Source: Flavobacteriaceae bacterium (lineage in GTDB: Bacteria > Bacteroidota > Bacteroidia > Flavobacteriales > Flavobacteriaceae). Taken from it: 64,000 bases of DNA. This document shows positions 46,199-56,614 of the stretch, piece by piece (position 1 is the stretch's first letter; every line of letters starts with the position of its first letter). Below the pieces are notes generated by a model. That model was not told the origin of the DNA and made no database searches. It was given only the letters and a program-made list of their open reading frames with translations. The position numbers were made by a program, and so were the translations under genes. The stretch spans positions 60,031 to 124,030 of the forward strand of contig CANFNV010000007.1 in the NCBI GenBank assembly GCA_947448525.1, written 5' to 3'.

Positions 46199-46224
46199 TT
46201 CTTAGATTTTTAGAAATCTAAGAA
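46199..46224. repeat. Perfect 11-bp hairpin in spacer
   Basis: TTCTTAGATTT / AAATCTAAGAA with a TTAG loop, between the barrel gene and the GreA-like gene. It lacks a T-run, so it may be a processing or spacer repeat rather than a terminator. Confidence 0.6.
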
Positions 46225-46248
46225 GTCAAACGATCTAATAATCCATAC

Positions 46249-46692
46249 ATGAAAGAAAGAATCCTTCAACAACACCAACAGTTACTTCAAGATAAAATCG
46301 ATGTTTTCCGCGATATGATTTCGGGACTAACCGAAGATGCTCAAAATGATGCCAAAGGATCGGCAGGCGACAAGCACGAAACGGCATTATCAATGATGCA
46401 CATTGAGCAAGAAAAACTCAATCATAAACTAAAAGAAATCCTCAATCAAAAAGCAATTCTAGATAAAATGGATGCTACCCTAAATCATACTAAAATCGCT
46501 CTAGGAAGTTTAGTTCAAACTAATGGAATGTTATTATTTATTAGTGCGGCTTTGCCAAAAATCATTGTTGAACATAAAACTATTATTGCTGTTTCTCCTC
46601 AATCACCTTTAGGAAGTAAATTGATGGGAAATGAAGTGGGTTTTCAGTTTGAGATTAATGCCACTAAATTCAAGATAGAATCTGTATTGTAG
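46249..46692 (+). CDS. GreA/GreB-like small protein
   Basis: 147 residues. The N-terminal part (about 1-85) is a predicted coiled coil with many Gln, Lys and Glu. The C-terminal part (GSLVQTNGMLLFISAALPKI ... SPQSPLGSKLMGNEVGFQFE) resembles the C-terminal domain of GreA/GreB and Rnk-type factors, where 'SPLgkaLlGk..GD' is conserved. Such factors bind the RNA polymerase secondary channel. The usual acidic tip of GreA is not obvious: the coil turn reads DAQNDAKGSAGDKHE. Relatives are often mislabelled 3-oxoacyl-ACP synthase. Confidence 0.65.
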   Translation: MKERILQQHQQLLQDKIDVFRDMISGLTEDAQNDAKGSAGDKHETALSMMHIEQEKLNHKLKEILNQKAILDKMDATLNHTKIALGSLVQTNGMLLFISAALPKIIVEHKTIIAVSPQSPLGSKLMGNEVGFQFEINATKFKIESVL

Positions 46693-46899
46693 CCTCTTAC
46701 ATTAATTTTAATTTGAAACTAAAATCATTTTATAAATTATAACTTTCTTAAACTTAAATCTACTTTTTCAAACAATTTTATTTAAAATTAACATTAAAAT
46801 CTAATAATAAGTTATAATTTAAAACTAATTGTTATTTTTTAGTTTTAATATTTAATTCATTACTTCAATTTTGCTTAATAAAATTAAACGAAAGAGATT

Positions 46900-48570
46900 A
46901 TGTGCGGAATTGTATGCGCTTTTGATTTAAAACAAAAAACAGAAGTATTAAGGCCACAAGTATTGGAAATGTCAAAAATCATCCGCCATCGAGGTCCCGA
47001 TTGGAGCGGAATTTTTAGTAATGACAAAGCGATATTAGCTCATGAAAGATTGGCAATTGTTGATCCAGCTTCTGGTAAACAACCTTTATTTAGCCAAGAT
47101 AAAAATTTAGTTCTTGCCGCCAATGGCGAAATTTACAATCATAGAGCATTACGCAAACAATTTGAAGGAAAATATACGTTTCAAACCGAAAGCGATTGCG
47201 AAGTAATTCTAGCTTTATATAAAGAAAAAGGTGTTCATTTTATTGATGAAATGAATGGAATTTTCGGATTTGCTATTTATGATATTGAAAAAGAGGAGTA
47301 TTTTGTTGCTAGAGATCATATGGGAATCATCCCTTTATATATAGGTTGGGATCAGCATGGTACTTTTTATGTAGCTTCCGAATTGAAAGCTTTAGAAGGA
47401 CAATGTACTAAGATAGAGTTATTTCCCCCAGGCCATTATATGTCGAGTAAAGACGGTGAATTTGTAAAATGGTACAACAGAGAATGGACGGAATATGATG
47501 CTGTCAAAGACAATAAAACTAGTATTGAAGCCATTAAAATTGCATTAGAAGCAGCGGTTCACAGGCAATTAATGAGCGATGTGCCTTATGGCGTTTTGCT
47601 TTCAGGTGGATTGGATTCTTCCATAACATCGGCTGTTGCCAAAAAATATTCTCAGAAAAGAATTGAATCTGGTGATATTAAAGATGCGTGGTACCCTCAA
47701 TTACATTCCTTTGCTGTTGGCTTAGAAGGTTCGCCAGATTTAGCTGCTGCACAAATAGTTGCCGACCATTTAGGAACAATTCATCATGAAATAAAATTTA
47801 CCATTCAAGAAGGATTGGACGCTGTACGTGATGTGATTTATAATTTAGAAACGTATGATGTTACCACTATTCGTGCGTCAACTCCAATGTATTTAATGGC
47901 ACGAGTTATTAAATCTATGGGAATTAAAATGGTATTATCTGGTGAAGGTTCAGACGAATTGTTTGGGGGTTATTTATATTTCCATAAAGCACCAAATGCT
48001 AAAGAGTTTCACGAAGAAACCGTTCGAAAATTGAGCAAATTACACATGTATGATTGCTTGCGAGCCAACAAAAGTCTTGCTGCATGGGGAATTGAAGGCC
48101 GTGTACCGTTTTTAGATAAAGAATTTATGGATGTAGCTATGCGTATCAACCCACAAGATAAAATTATAAATGGTGAACGCATGGAAAAATGGATTTTGCG
48201 AAAAGCATTTGAAGACATGTTGCCAAAAAGTGTGGCTTGGAGACAAAAAGAACAATTCAGTGATGGGGTTGGTTATAGTTGGATAGACACTTTGAAAGAA
48301 ATGGTTGGAAAAGAAATTTCTGATGAGCAATTAGCTAATGCAAAATTCAAATTCCCAATTCAAACCCCAGCATCAAAAGAAGAATATTATTATCGTTCCC
48401 TTTTTAAAGAGCATTTTCCAAGTGATACAGCCGCCTTATGCGTCCCTCAAGAAGCTAGTGTTGCATGTAGCACAAAAATTGCATTAGAATGGGATGAAGC
48501 TTTTAAAAACATGAATGATCCATCAGGAAGGGCAGTAGCAAATGTGCATGATGATGCCTATATTAAATAA
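46900..48570 (+). CDS. asnB: Asparagine synthetase B (glutamine-hydrolysing)
   Basis: 556 residues. The mature N-terminal Cys2 (MCGIVCAFD) is the glutaminase nucleophile, with RHRGPDWSG and NGEIYNH in the class II amidotransferase domain (about 1-190). The synthetase domain carries the PP-loop LSGGLDSS (about 235-242) and SGEGSDELFGGY. It makes asparagine from aspartate, glutamine and ATP. Length matches E. coli AsnB. A terminator follows. Confidence 0.96.
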   Translation: MCGIVCAFDLKQKTEVLRPQVLEMSKIIRHRGPDWSGIFSNDKAILAHERLAIVDPASGKQPLFSQDKNLVLAANGEIYNHRALRKQFEGKYTFQTESDCEVILALYKEKGVHFIDEMNGIFGFAIYDIEKEEYFVARDHMGIIPLYIGWDQHGTFYVASELKALEGQCTKIELFPPGHYMSSKDGEFVKWYNREWTEYDAVKDNKTSIEAIKIALEAAVHRQLMSDVPYGVLLSGGLDSSITSAVAKKYSQKRIESGDIKDAWYPQLHSFAVGLEGSPDLAAAQIVADHLGTIHHEIKFTIQEGLDAVRDVIYNLETYDVTTIRASTPMYLMARVIKSMGIKMVLSGEGSDELFGGYLYFHKAPNAKEFHEETVRKLSKLHMYDCLRANKSLAAWGIEGRVPFLDKEFMDVAMRINPQDKIINGERMEKWILRKAFEDMLPKSVAWRQKEQFSDGVGYSWIDTLKEMVGKEISDEQLANAKFKFPIQTPASKEEYYYRSLFKEHFPSDTAALCVPQEASVACSTKIALEWDEAFKNMNDPSGRAVANVHDDAYIK

Positions 48571-48639
48571 TAAAAATATTGAAGATAATAAAGTCAAGCT
48601 AGTTACTTGATTTTAGATTGAAGTTTAGTTTGTTTGTTT

Positions 48640-48675
48640 AAAAAGCGTTTTATCTTAATTGATAGGCGCTTTTTT
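48640..48675 (+). terminator. Intrinsic terminator after asnB
   Basis: A stem AAAAAGCG / CGCTTTTT with an inner TATC/GATA pairing and T-run. Confidence 0.8.
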
Positions 48676-48832
48676 CATTATATAAAACATAATTAATCAG
48701 GCAGTTGTGATTAATTAAATTATTCGAAACATGAAAAACCTCTTTAAATCAATTAAAATTTATTAAGAGTCAAATGTTGATAACTTACACTATAAAATGC
48801 TTAAAATGGCTTTAAAATCACGTTTGCTTTTG

Positions 48833-48840
48833 TATATTTG
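48833..48840 (+). promoter_or_regulatory. -7 box (TATATTTG) of gyrB
   Basis: Exact TAnnTTTG match, 38 bases before the gyrB ATG. The -33 element is not a clean TTTG. Confidence 0.5.
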
Positions 48841-48872
48841 CGTGTTAGACAAAAACCATACATACTATATAA

Positions 48873-50819
<1,947 letters not shown>

Positions 50820-50909
50820 AAAAATAATTTGTGGATTATGTTATTCTAATATTCGAAAAACTCTTATCACACAAATAACTAAATAGAAATAACCAAAATA
50901 ACCAAAAAA

Positions 50910-51845
50910 ATGAAAGTTACCATAGTTGGAGCAGGAAACGTTGGTGCCACATGCGCAGATGCTATTGCTTACAGAAGAATTGCGAGTGAAATCGTATTGC
51001 TAGATATTAGAGAAGGATTTGCTGAAGGAAAAGCTTTAGATATTATGCAAACCCAAACCACTTTAGGATTTAATACTAAAATGATTGGGAGTACTAATGA
51101 TTATTCTAAAACCGCAGGAAGCAATGTTGTTGTAATTACTTCTGGAATTCCAAGAAAACCAGGAATGACACGTGAAGAATTAATAGGAATAAATGCTGGA
51201 ATTGTAAAATCAGTAGCCGAAAATTTATTAGCTCATTCTCCAAACGCAATTGTAGTTGTAGTGTCAAATCCAATGGATACAATGACTTATTTAACATTGA
51301 AAGCGACAGGATTACCAAAAAACAGAATTATCGGAATGGGAGGAACGTTAGACAGTTCTCGTTTTAAAACCTATTTATCATTAGCTTTAGACAAACCAGC
51401 AAACGATATTCAAGGAATGGTTATTGGTGGTCACGGCGATACTACAATGATTCCATTAACACGATTTGCTTCTTATAATGGAGTTCCAGTTTCCCAATTT
51501 CTTTCAGAAGATGAATTAGCAAAGGTTTCTGCTGATACTATGGTGGGAGGCGCAACATTAACTGCATTATTAGGAACTTCTGCGTGGTATGCACCAGGAG
51601 CTTCTGTAGCATTTTTAGTTGATGCGATCTTAAATGATCAAAAGAAAATGATTCCTTGTTCAGTGATGCTAGATGGTGAATATGGTCAAAGTGATATTTG
51701 TATTGGTGTTCCTTGTATTATTGGGAAAAATGGTATTGAACAAATCGTAGACATTAACTTAAATGAAGAAGAAAAAGCAAAATTTGCAAAAAGTGCAGAT
51801 GCAGTTAGAGCTATGAATGCCGATTTGAAATCGATTTTAGCATAA
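50910..51845 (+). CDS. mdh: Malate dehydrogenase (LDH-like type)
   Basis: 311 residues. The NAD-binding loop is IVGAGNVGATCADAIA with Asp at the end of strand 2 (LLDIREG). The active-site region has GIPRKPGMTREELI, VSNPMDTMTY and the catalytic His in GGHGDTTMIPLTR. It converts malate and oxaloacetate in the TCA cycle. The Arg-rich loop PRKPGMTR fits malate rather than lactate. A strong terminator follows; it lies 90 bases after gyrB. Confidence 0.96.
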   Translation: MKVTIVGAGNVGATCADAIAYRRIASEIVLLDIREGFAEGKALDIMQTQTTLGFNTKMIGSTNDYSKTAGSNVVVITSGIPRKPGMTREELIGINAGIVKSVAENLLAHSPNAIVVVVSNPMDTMTYLTLKATGLPKNRIIGMGGTLDSSRFKTYLSLALDKPANDIQGMVIGGHGDTTMIPLTRFASYNGVPVSQFLSEDELAKVSADTMVGGATLTALLGTSAWYAPGASVAFLVDAILNDQKKMIPCSVMLDGEYGQSDICIGVPCIIGKNGIEQIVDINLNEEEKAKFAKSADAVRAMNADLKSILA

Positions 51846-51863
51846 TATTTTATTAAATAACAC

Positions 51864-51894
51864 AAAAAGACTGCATTTTTGCAGTCTTTTTTTT
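51864..51894 (+). terminator. Intrinsic terminator after mdh
   Basis: A perfect 12-bp stem AAAAAGACTGCA / TGCAGTCTTTTT, loop of four T, followed by a T-run. This is the strongest terminator in the window. Confidence 0.9.
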
Positions 51895-51913
51895 CATATT
51901 AATGTGTAAATAA

Positions 51914-51944
51914 TTTGTTAATCTTTAGGTTAATTATATATTTG
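51914..51944 (+). promoter_or_regulatory. Bacteroidetes -33/-7 promoter of secDF
   Basis: TTTG at 51914-51917 and TATATTTG at 51937-51944, separated by 19 bases. Both boxes and the spacing fit the Bacteroidetes consensus, making this the best promoter in the window. The expected transcript start is about 51950, giving a leader of roughly 120 bases. Confidence 0.8.
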
Positions 51945-52031
51945 CACGTTTCAAAAAACGTGTAGTCAAGTATTTATTTTGATTTCTATTGAAAATCAAT
52001 ACATTACTTCATATTTATTTGTTTTTTGAAA
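51945..52031 (+). promoter_or_regulatory. Structured leader of secDF with mutually exclusive hairpins
   Basis: Hairpin 1 pairs 51945-51951 with 51956-51962 (CACGTTT / AAACGTG). Hairpin 2 pairs 51979-51985 with 51993-51999 (TTGATTT / AAATCAA). The segment 51949-51959 (TTTCAAAAAAC) is also perfectly complementary to 52021-52031 (GTTTTTTGAAA), so hairpin 1 and the long-range pairing cannot coexist. No upstream ATG reading frame is present. Confidence 0.55.
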
Positions 52032-52067
52032 TCCAAATAAACAAAAATTAATTAATTTTTAGTAATA

Positions 52068-55052
52068 ATGCAGAATAAAGGACTTATTAAATTTTTCGCA
52101 ATTCTATTTGCATTGGTAAGCATTTACCAACTTTCTTTCACCTTTGTTTCTAACAAGGTACAAAATGATGCTATAACTTTTGCTCAAGGTAATGAGAAAA
52201 AAGAGCTTAAGTATTTAGACTCTATAAGTAAAGAGAAAGTTTTTAGTTTAGGAATTACTGACTATACTTTTGAGGAGGTAAGAAATAAACAAATCAACAA
52301 AGGTCTTGACCTTGAAGGAGGAATTAACGTAATTCTTCAAATTTCGGTTAAAGACGTTTTAAAAGGTCTTGCAAATAATTCTAAAAATGCTATTTTTAAT
52401 AAAGCATTAGTAGATGCTAAAGCAAATCAAAAAGGAAATCAATCCTATTTAGATGCATTTTACGAAGCATTTGATGCAAATTCTAATGGAACGATTAAAC
52501 TTTCTGATCCAAGTATTTTTGCTAATAGAAATTTATCAGATGTCATCAATTTTAAAATGACAGATGCAGAAGTAAAAAAAGTGATCAGCAAAAAAGTTGA
52601 TGAATCTGTAGAAAGTGCTTTTGAAGTATTAAGAAAACGTATTGATAAATTTGGAGTAACGCAACCAAACATCGCTAAGCTTGGCCAAACAGGAAGAATT
52701 CTTGTGGAATTACCTGGAGCAAAAGATGTGGATCGTATTAAAAAATTATTGCAATCTACAGCTCAATTAGAATTTTGGGAAACCTACAAAATTGACGAAA
52801 TGGGTGGTTTTTTAATGGCTGCTAATAACGCTCTTAAAACTTCTGAAAAAACAGACGCAGTTAAGGATGTTAAAGTTGCTGCTAAAGATTCATTGACAGC
52901 AATGTTAACAGATAAATCGAAAGATTCAGTTGCAGATAAAAAAGGAGGAAATCCGATTTTAGATAAATTTGTAGCTCAAGGCGGTGGTCCTGTATTGGGA
53001 ATTGTTGCAGCAAAAGATACGGCAAAAATCAACGCTTATTTTAAAAGACCAGAAATTAAAGCTTTAATTCCTGCCGACAAGCGCTTTGTAAAATTTGTTT
53101 GGGGTAAACCAAGCAGTACAAAAGACGAAAAAACCAAAAAAGATACAGAGACTTTTGAACTGTATGCTTTGAAAGGAAACAAAGATAATTTAGCACCATT
53201 AAGTGGAGGCGTAATTGTTGATGCAAGAGATACTTTTGATCAAACAGGAAAACCAGCAGTTTCTATGCAAATGAATGGTTTGGGAGCTAAAAAATGGGAA
53301 GAATTAACCGGAAATGCATTTACTACCAAAGGTTATATTGCTATTGCACTAGATGATGTAGTTTATTCTGCGCCAGGAGTTTCTTCTGGGCCTATTGCAG
53401 GAGGAAGGTCTGAAATTTCAGGTAACTTTGATATTACAGAAACTAAAGATTTAGCAAACGTTTTAAGAGCTGGTAAATTACCTGCTGCGGCTGAAATTAT
53501 TCAGTCGGAAGTAGTAGGACCATCGTTAGGAGAAAAAGCTATTCATGCTGGATTTATATCTTCAATTGTTGGTTTCTTATTAGTGTTCTTATGGATGGTA
53601 TTCTATTACGGTAGAGCGGGTTGGTATGCTAATATTGCTTTGCTTGTTAACTTACTTTTCTTATTTGGAATCCTAGCAAGTTTAGGTGCTGTATTGACAT
53701 TGCCAGGAATTGCAGGTATAGTTTTAACATTAGGTACAGCAGTAGATGCTAATATCATTATCTATGAACGAGCGAAAGAGGAATTACGTGAAGGCAAAAC
53801 GCTAGCTGAAGCTGTTAAAACTTCATACGGTTGGAAAGGTGCTATGCGTTCAATAATTGATGCTAACGTAACGCACGTATTAACAGGTGCAATACTATTC
53901 ATCTTTGGAACTGGACCAATTCAAGGTTTTGCAACTACGTTATTAATTGGTATTTTTACTTCTTTATTTACTTCAATTTTCATCGCAAGAATTTTCATTG
54001 ACAGAGATGTTGCTAATAATAAAAACTTAACATTCTCTACACCTTTGACTAAAAATTGGTTTACAGGATTTCATATTGATTTTGTTGGTATGAAAAAGTG
54101 GACGTATTTATTCTCCTCTGCAGTTGTTGTTGTGAGTTTAATTTCAATTTTCTTCATTAATGGTTTAGATCAAGGTGTCGATTTTGTTGGAGGAAGAACT
54201 TTCCAAGTTAAATTCGAAAAAACAGTAGAACCTACTCAAGTTTCGGAAGAATTATCTAAAGAATTTGGAACCTCAGTGGAAGCAAAAGTATTTGGTGATG
54301 ATGACCAATTAAAATTAACTACTAAATACAAAATAAAAGAAGAAAGTGCCGATGTTGACAAAGAAGTGAATCAAAAGCTATACAATGGATTAAAGAAATA
54401 TTACAATAACATTTCTTATGATAAATTCATTAATTCATATGATGGTAAACAAGTCGGAGTTTTACAAGCATCTAAAGTAGGAGCTGCAATTTCAGAAGAT
54501 ATCAAAACCAATTCCTACTGGGCAGTTCTTGGAGCGATGCTTGTTGTTGGATTGTATTTGGTAATATCATTTCGTAAATGGCAATATTCTTTGGGAGCTA
54601 TCGCTGCCGTATTCCATGATGTTATCTTTGTATTAGGGGTTTATTCAGTTGGATATAAATACATGCCTTTCCACATGGAAATGGATCAACACTTTATTGC
54701 AGCAATATTAACTGTAATTGGGTACTCAATGAACGATACCGTAATTGTATTTGATAGAATTCGTGAATATCTTGGCGGAAACAAAAAAGGTCATTTCAAA
54801 GATGTTGTAAATGCTTCTATTAACAGTACATTATCAAGAACATTAAATACTTCTTTAATGATGATTTTAGTGTTGTTAACAATGTTCTTATTTGGTGGGG
54901 AATCTATCAGAGGATTTATATTTGCTATGTTAGTAGGTATCATTGTTGGAACTTATTCTTCTTTATTTATTGCTACACCAGTATTGGTTGATACAATGGG
55001 TAAAGCCGATTTGGAAGATATTGAAAAGCGTCATTTTGATGATCAACAATAA
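52068..55052 (+). CDS. secDF: Fused protein translocase subunit SecDF
   Basis: 994 residues. The SecD half has the first membrane helix (about 5-28), the LDLEGGINVIL motif, the periplasmic P1 domain with a charged insert (about 250-300, KDSVADKKGG), and helices from about 490 with the TAVDANIIIYER-type motif. The SecF half starts at about 665 (FVGMKKWTYLFSSA), with VDFVGGRTFQVKF and SMNDTVIVFDRIRE. It uses proton motive force to pull exported proteins from SecYEG. The fusion of both subunits is normal in Bacteroidetes. It is a single-gene unit with its own promoter and terminator. Confidence 0.96.
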   Translation: MQNKGLIKFFAILFALVSIYQLSFTFVSNKVQNDAITFAQGNEKKELKYLDSISKEKVFSLGITDYTFEEVRNKQINKGLDLEGGINVILQISVKDVLKGLANNSKNAIFNKALVDAKANQKGNQSYLDAFYEAFDANSNGTIKLSDPSIFANRNLSDVINFKMTDAEVKKVISKKVDESVESAFEVLRKRIDKFGVTQPNIAKLGQTGRILVELPGAKDVDRIKKLLQSTAQLEFWETYKIDEMGGFLMAANNALKTSEKTDAVKDVKVAAKDSLTAMLTDKSKDSVADKKGGNPILDKFVAQGGGPVLGIVAAKDTAKINAYFKRPEIKALIPADKRFVKFVWGKPSSTKDEKTKKDTETFELYALKGNKDNLAPLSGGVIVDARDTFDQTGKPAVSMQMNGLGAKKWEELTGNAFTTKGYIAIALDDVVYSAPGVSSGPIAGGRSEISGNFDITETKDLANVLRAGKLPAAAEIIQSEVVGPSLGEKAIHAGFISSIVGFLLVFLWMVFYYGRAGWYANIALLVNLLFLFGILASLGAVLTLPGIAGIVLTLGTAVDANIIIYERAKEELREGKTLAEAVKTSYGWKGAMRSIIDANVTHVLTGAILFIFGTGPIQGFATTLLIGIFTSLFTSIFIARIFIDRDVANNKNLTFSTPLTKNWFTGFHIDFVGMKKWTYLFSSAVVVVSLISIFFINGLDQGVDFVGGRTFQVKFEKTVEPTQVSEELSKEFGTSVEAKVFGDDDQLKLTTKYKIKEESADVDKEVNQKLYNGLKKYYNNISYDKFINSYDGKQVGVLQASKVGAAISEDIKTNSYWAVLGAMLVVGLYLVISFRKWQYSLGAIAAVFHDVIFVLGVYSVGYKYMPFHMEMDQHFIAAILTVIGYSMNDTVIVFDRIREYLGGNKKGHFKDVVNASINSTLSRTLNTSLMMILVLLTMFLFGGESIRGFIFAMLVGIIVGTYSSLFIATPVLVDTMGKADLEDIEKRHFDDQQ

Positions 55053-55072
55053 ATAATATTTTTTTTATATTC

Positions 55073-55105
55073 AAAACTACTTTAGAAATAAAGTAGTTTT
55101 TTTTT
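55073..55105 (+). terminator. Intrinsic terminator after secDF
   Basis: A perfect 12-bp stem AAAACTACTTTA / TAAAGTAGTTTT with loop GAAA, then a T-run. Confidence 0.88.
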
Positions 55106-55321
55106 GAATTAAAATAGCATGATTTAGTATTTATTGTTTTTAATGTTGTAGTCTTTATACTTAATAATTGAAGGGACACAAAAAAATGAAATAACATTCT
55201 GTTTCTTTTTTATAATTCAAATTTAAGGGTGTTAATAAACAAAAATGGGATTATAATAAACTTTGAAAACGTATTGAATTATTATTTTTCTGTTAAAAGT
55301 CTGAATATTAGTTTTTCAAGC

Positions 55322-55346
55322 AAAAAAAAGAACCGTTAAGTTCTTT
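55322..55346 (-). terminator. Intrinsic terminator after lgt
   Basis: On the minus strand a 7-bp stem (AAAGAAC / GTTCTTT) with a six-base loop runs into eight T. Confidence 0.7.
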
Positions 55347-55373
55347 ATTAAATAGTATTATAGATTTCAAATT

Positions 55374-56288
55374 TTAAGTTTCTGGGTATTGTCTTTTAGC
55401 CATAAATAGAAAATACAATCCAACAAGAATAAAAGGAACACTTAACCATTGTCCGGTCGAAAATGTACCCAATGTATTTTCAAAGCCTCCTTGACTTTCT
55501 TTAACAAACTCTACTATAAATCGAACCGACCACAATAGAATTAAAAAAACACCAAAAAGCAAACCTTGTTTTTGAGTAGTTTTTGTTTTCCAATACAGAA
55601 ATAATAAAAAGAAAAAAACAAAAATATAGCTAAACGATTCGTATAATTGCGCGGGGTGTCTCAAAGGAACTTGAGCTAAGAGATCTGCAAATTTTGGATC
55701 ATTTACAATAGCGGTATAAGCATTATCAGAATTTTGTATTTGTGTTTTGAACACAGCGTCTTGAGGGCTAAAATAGTCTCTCACAAATCGAATTCCAAAA
55801 GTAGAATTTGAAGTTACTTTTCCGACAATTTCAGAATTAAAAAAATTACCTATTCTTACAAAAATTGCTCCACATGCAACTGGAATCACAACCCTGTCTA
55901 ATACCCAAAGAATGGGCCTATTGATAATATTTTTGCTGTAAAAATACATTACAACAATAATTGCAATAGCTGCGCCATGACTTGCTAATCCTGCAAAACC
56001 TGTGAATTGAAATGTGGGTTCAAATTTGAAAGGCAACAATATTTCGAGTGGATGATTGCTAAAATATTCCCAGTCATAGAAAAATACATGTCCAAGTCTC
56101 GCTCCCAAAAGTGTTGCTAAAACAGTCCAGATGAATAAAGTATCTAATTTTTCAATGGGTTCATTTTCATTTATAAAGATTTTTTTCATAATGTAATAGC
56201 CAAGCCCAAATGCAATTACAAACATTAAGCTATAAAATCTAATGTTAATAATACCAATATGTATTCCTTCAGAGGGATTCCAAATCAT
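55374..56288 (-). CDS. lgt: Prolipoprotein diacylglyceryl transferase
   Basis: 304 residues with seven hydrophobic helices. The Lgt signature is RIGNFFNSEIVGK (about 158-170), with GARLGHVFFYDWEY and the HPAQLYESFSYI motif. It transfers diacylglycerol from phosphatidylglycerol to the lipobox cysteine of prolipoproteins in the inner membrane, and so acts on GldI and the other lipoproteins in this window. It is slightly longer than usual because of a loop at about 180-205. It is followed on the minus strand by nothing but its terminator. Confidence 0.94.
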   Translation of the reverse strand: MIWNPSEGIHIGIINIRFYSLMFVIAFGLGYYIMKKIFINENEPIEKLDTLFIWTVLATLLGARLGHVFFYDWEYFSNHPLEILLPFKFEPTFQFTGFAGLASHGAAIAIIVVMYFYSKNIINRPILWVLDRVVIPVACGAIFVRIGNFFNSEIVGKVTSNSTFGIRFVRDYFSPQDAVFKTQIQNSDNAYTAIVNDPKFADLLAQVPLRHPAQLYESFSYIFVFFFLLFLYWKTKTTQKQGLLFGVFLILLWSVRFIVEFVKESQGGFENTLGTFSTGQWLSVPFILVGLYFLFMAKRQYPET

Positions 56289-56317
56289 TTTGTGTAATTT
56301 TAGTAAGTGATATTTCT

Positions 56318-56325
56318 CAAAAATA
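56318..56325 (-). promoter_or_regulatory. Possible -7 box (TATTTTTG) of lgt
   Basis: TAnnTTTG match on the minus strand, 29 bases before the lgt ATG. No -33 box. Confidence 0.4.
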
Positions 56326-56358
56326 GCAAATTAAAAATTAAAATATTTTAAATCGAAC

Positions 56359-56604
56359 TTATTTGTGAGAACATTTTTTTTCGGGAACCGGATCATAACC
56401 ATTTTTCCCCCAAGGATTACAACTTGCGATTCGTTTAACTCCAAGAAGAATCCCAAAAAATAATCCGTGAATTTTTAAGGCGTCTAGAAAGTAAGTAGAA
56501 CAAGTCGGTTCAAATCGGCATGCTGCAGGAGTAAAAGGTGAAATGGCTTCTTGATAAAAGCGAATAATAATCACTAATGGAAAAATCACTATTTTTTTTA
56601 TCAT
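56359..56604 (-). CDS. yidD: Membrane protein insertion efficiency factor YidD
   Basis: 81 residues. The family consensus is complete: [23 protein letters not shown] and [19 protein letters not shown], with three conserved Cys. An N-terminal amphipathic helix associates it with the inner membrane, where it aids YidC-dependent insertion. It begins 10 bases after cysS, so it is probably cotranscribed with it; it is not next to rnpA/yidC as in many other phyla. Confidence 0.93.
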   Translation of the reverse strand: MIKKIVIFPLVIIIRFYQEAISPFTPAACRFEPTCSTYFLDALKIHGLFFGILLGVKRIASCNPWGKNGYDPVPEKKCSHK

Positions 56605-56614
56605 TTAAAAAAAA

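Larger units (their letters stand above)
55053..55373. other. Convergent intergenic region between secDF and lgt
   Basis: 321 AT-rich bases with two terminators, one for each strand (55073-55105 and 55322-55346). Nothing else is seen between them. Confidence 0.6.

Noticed and set aside
52018..52067. Leader peptide before secDF as in SecM or VemP
   Set aside because: No ATG-started reading frame exists between the promoter and the secDF start.
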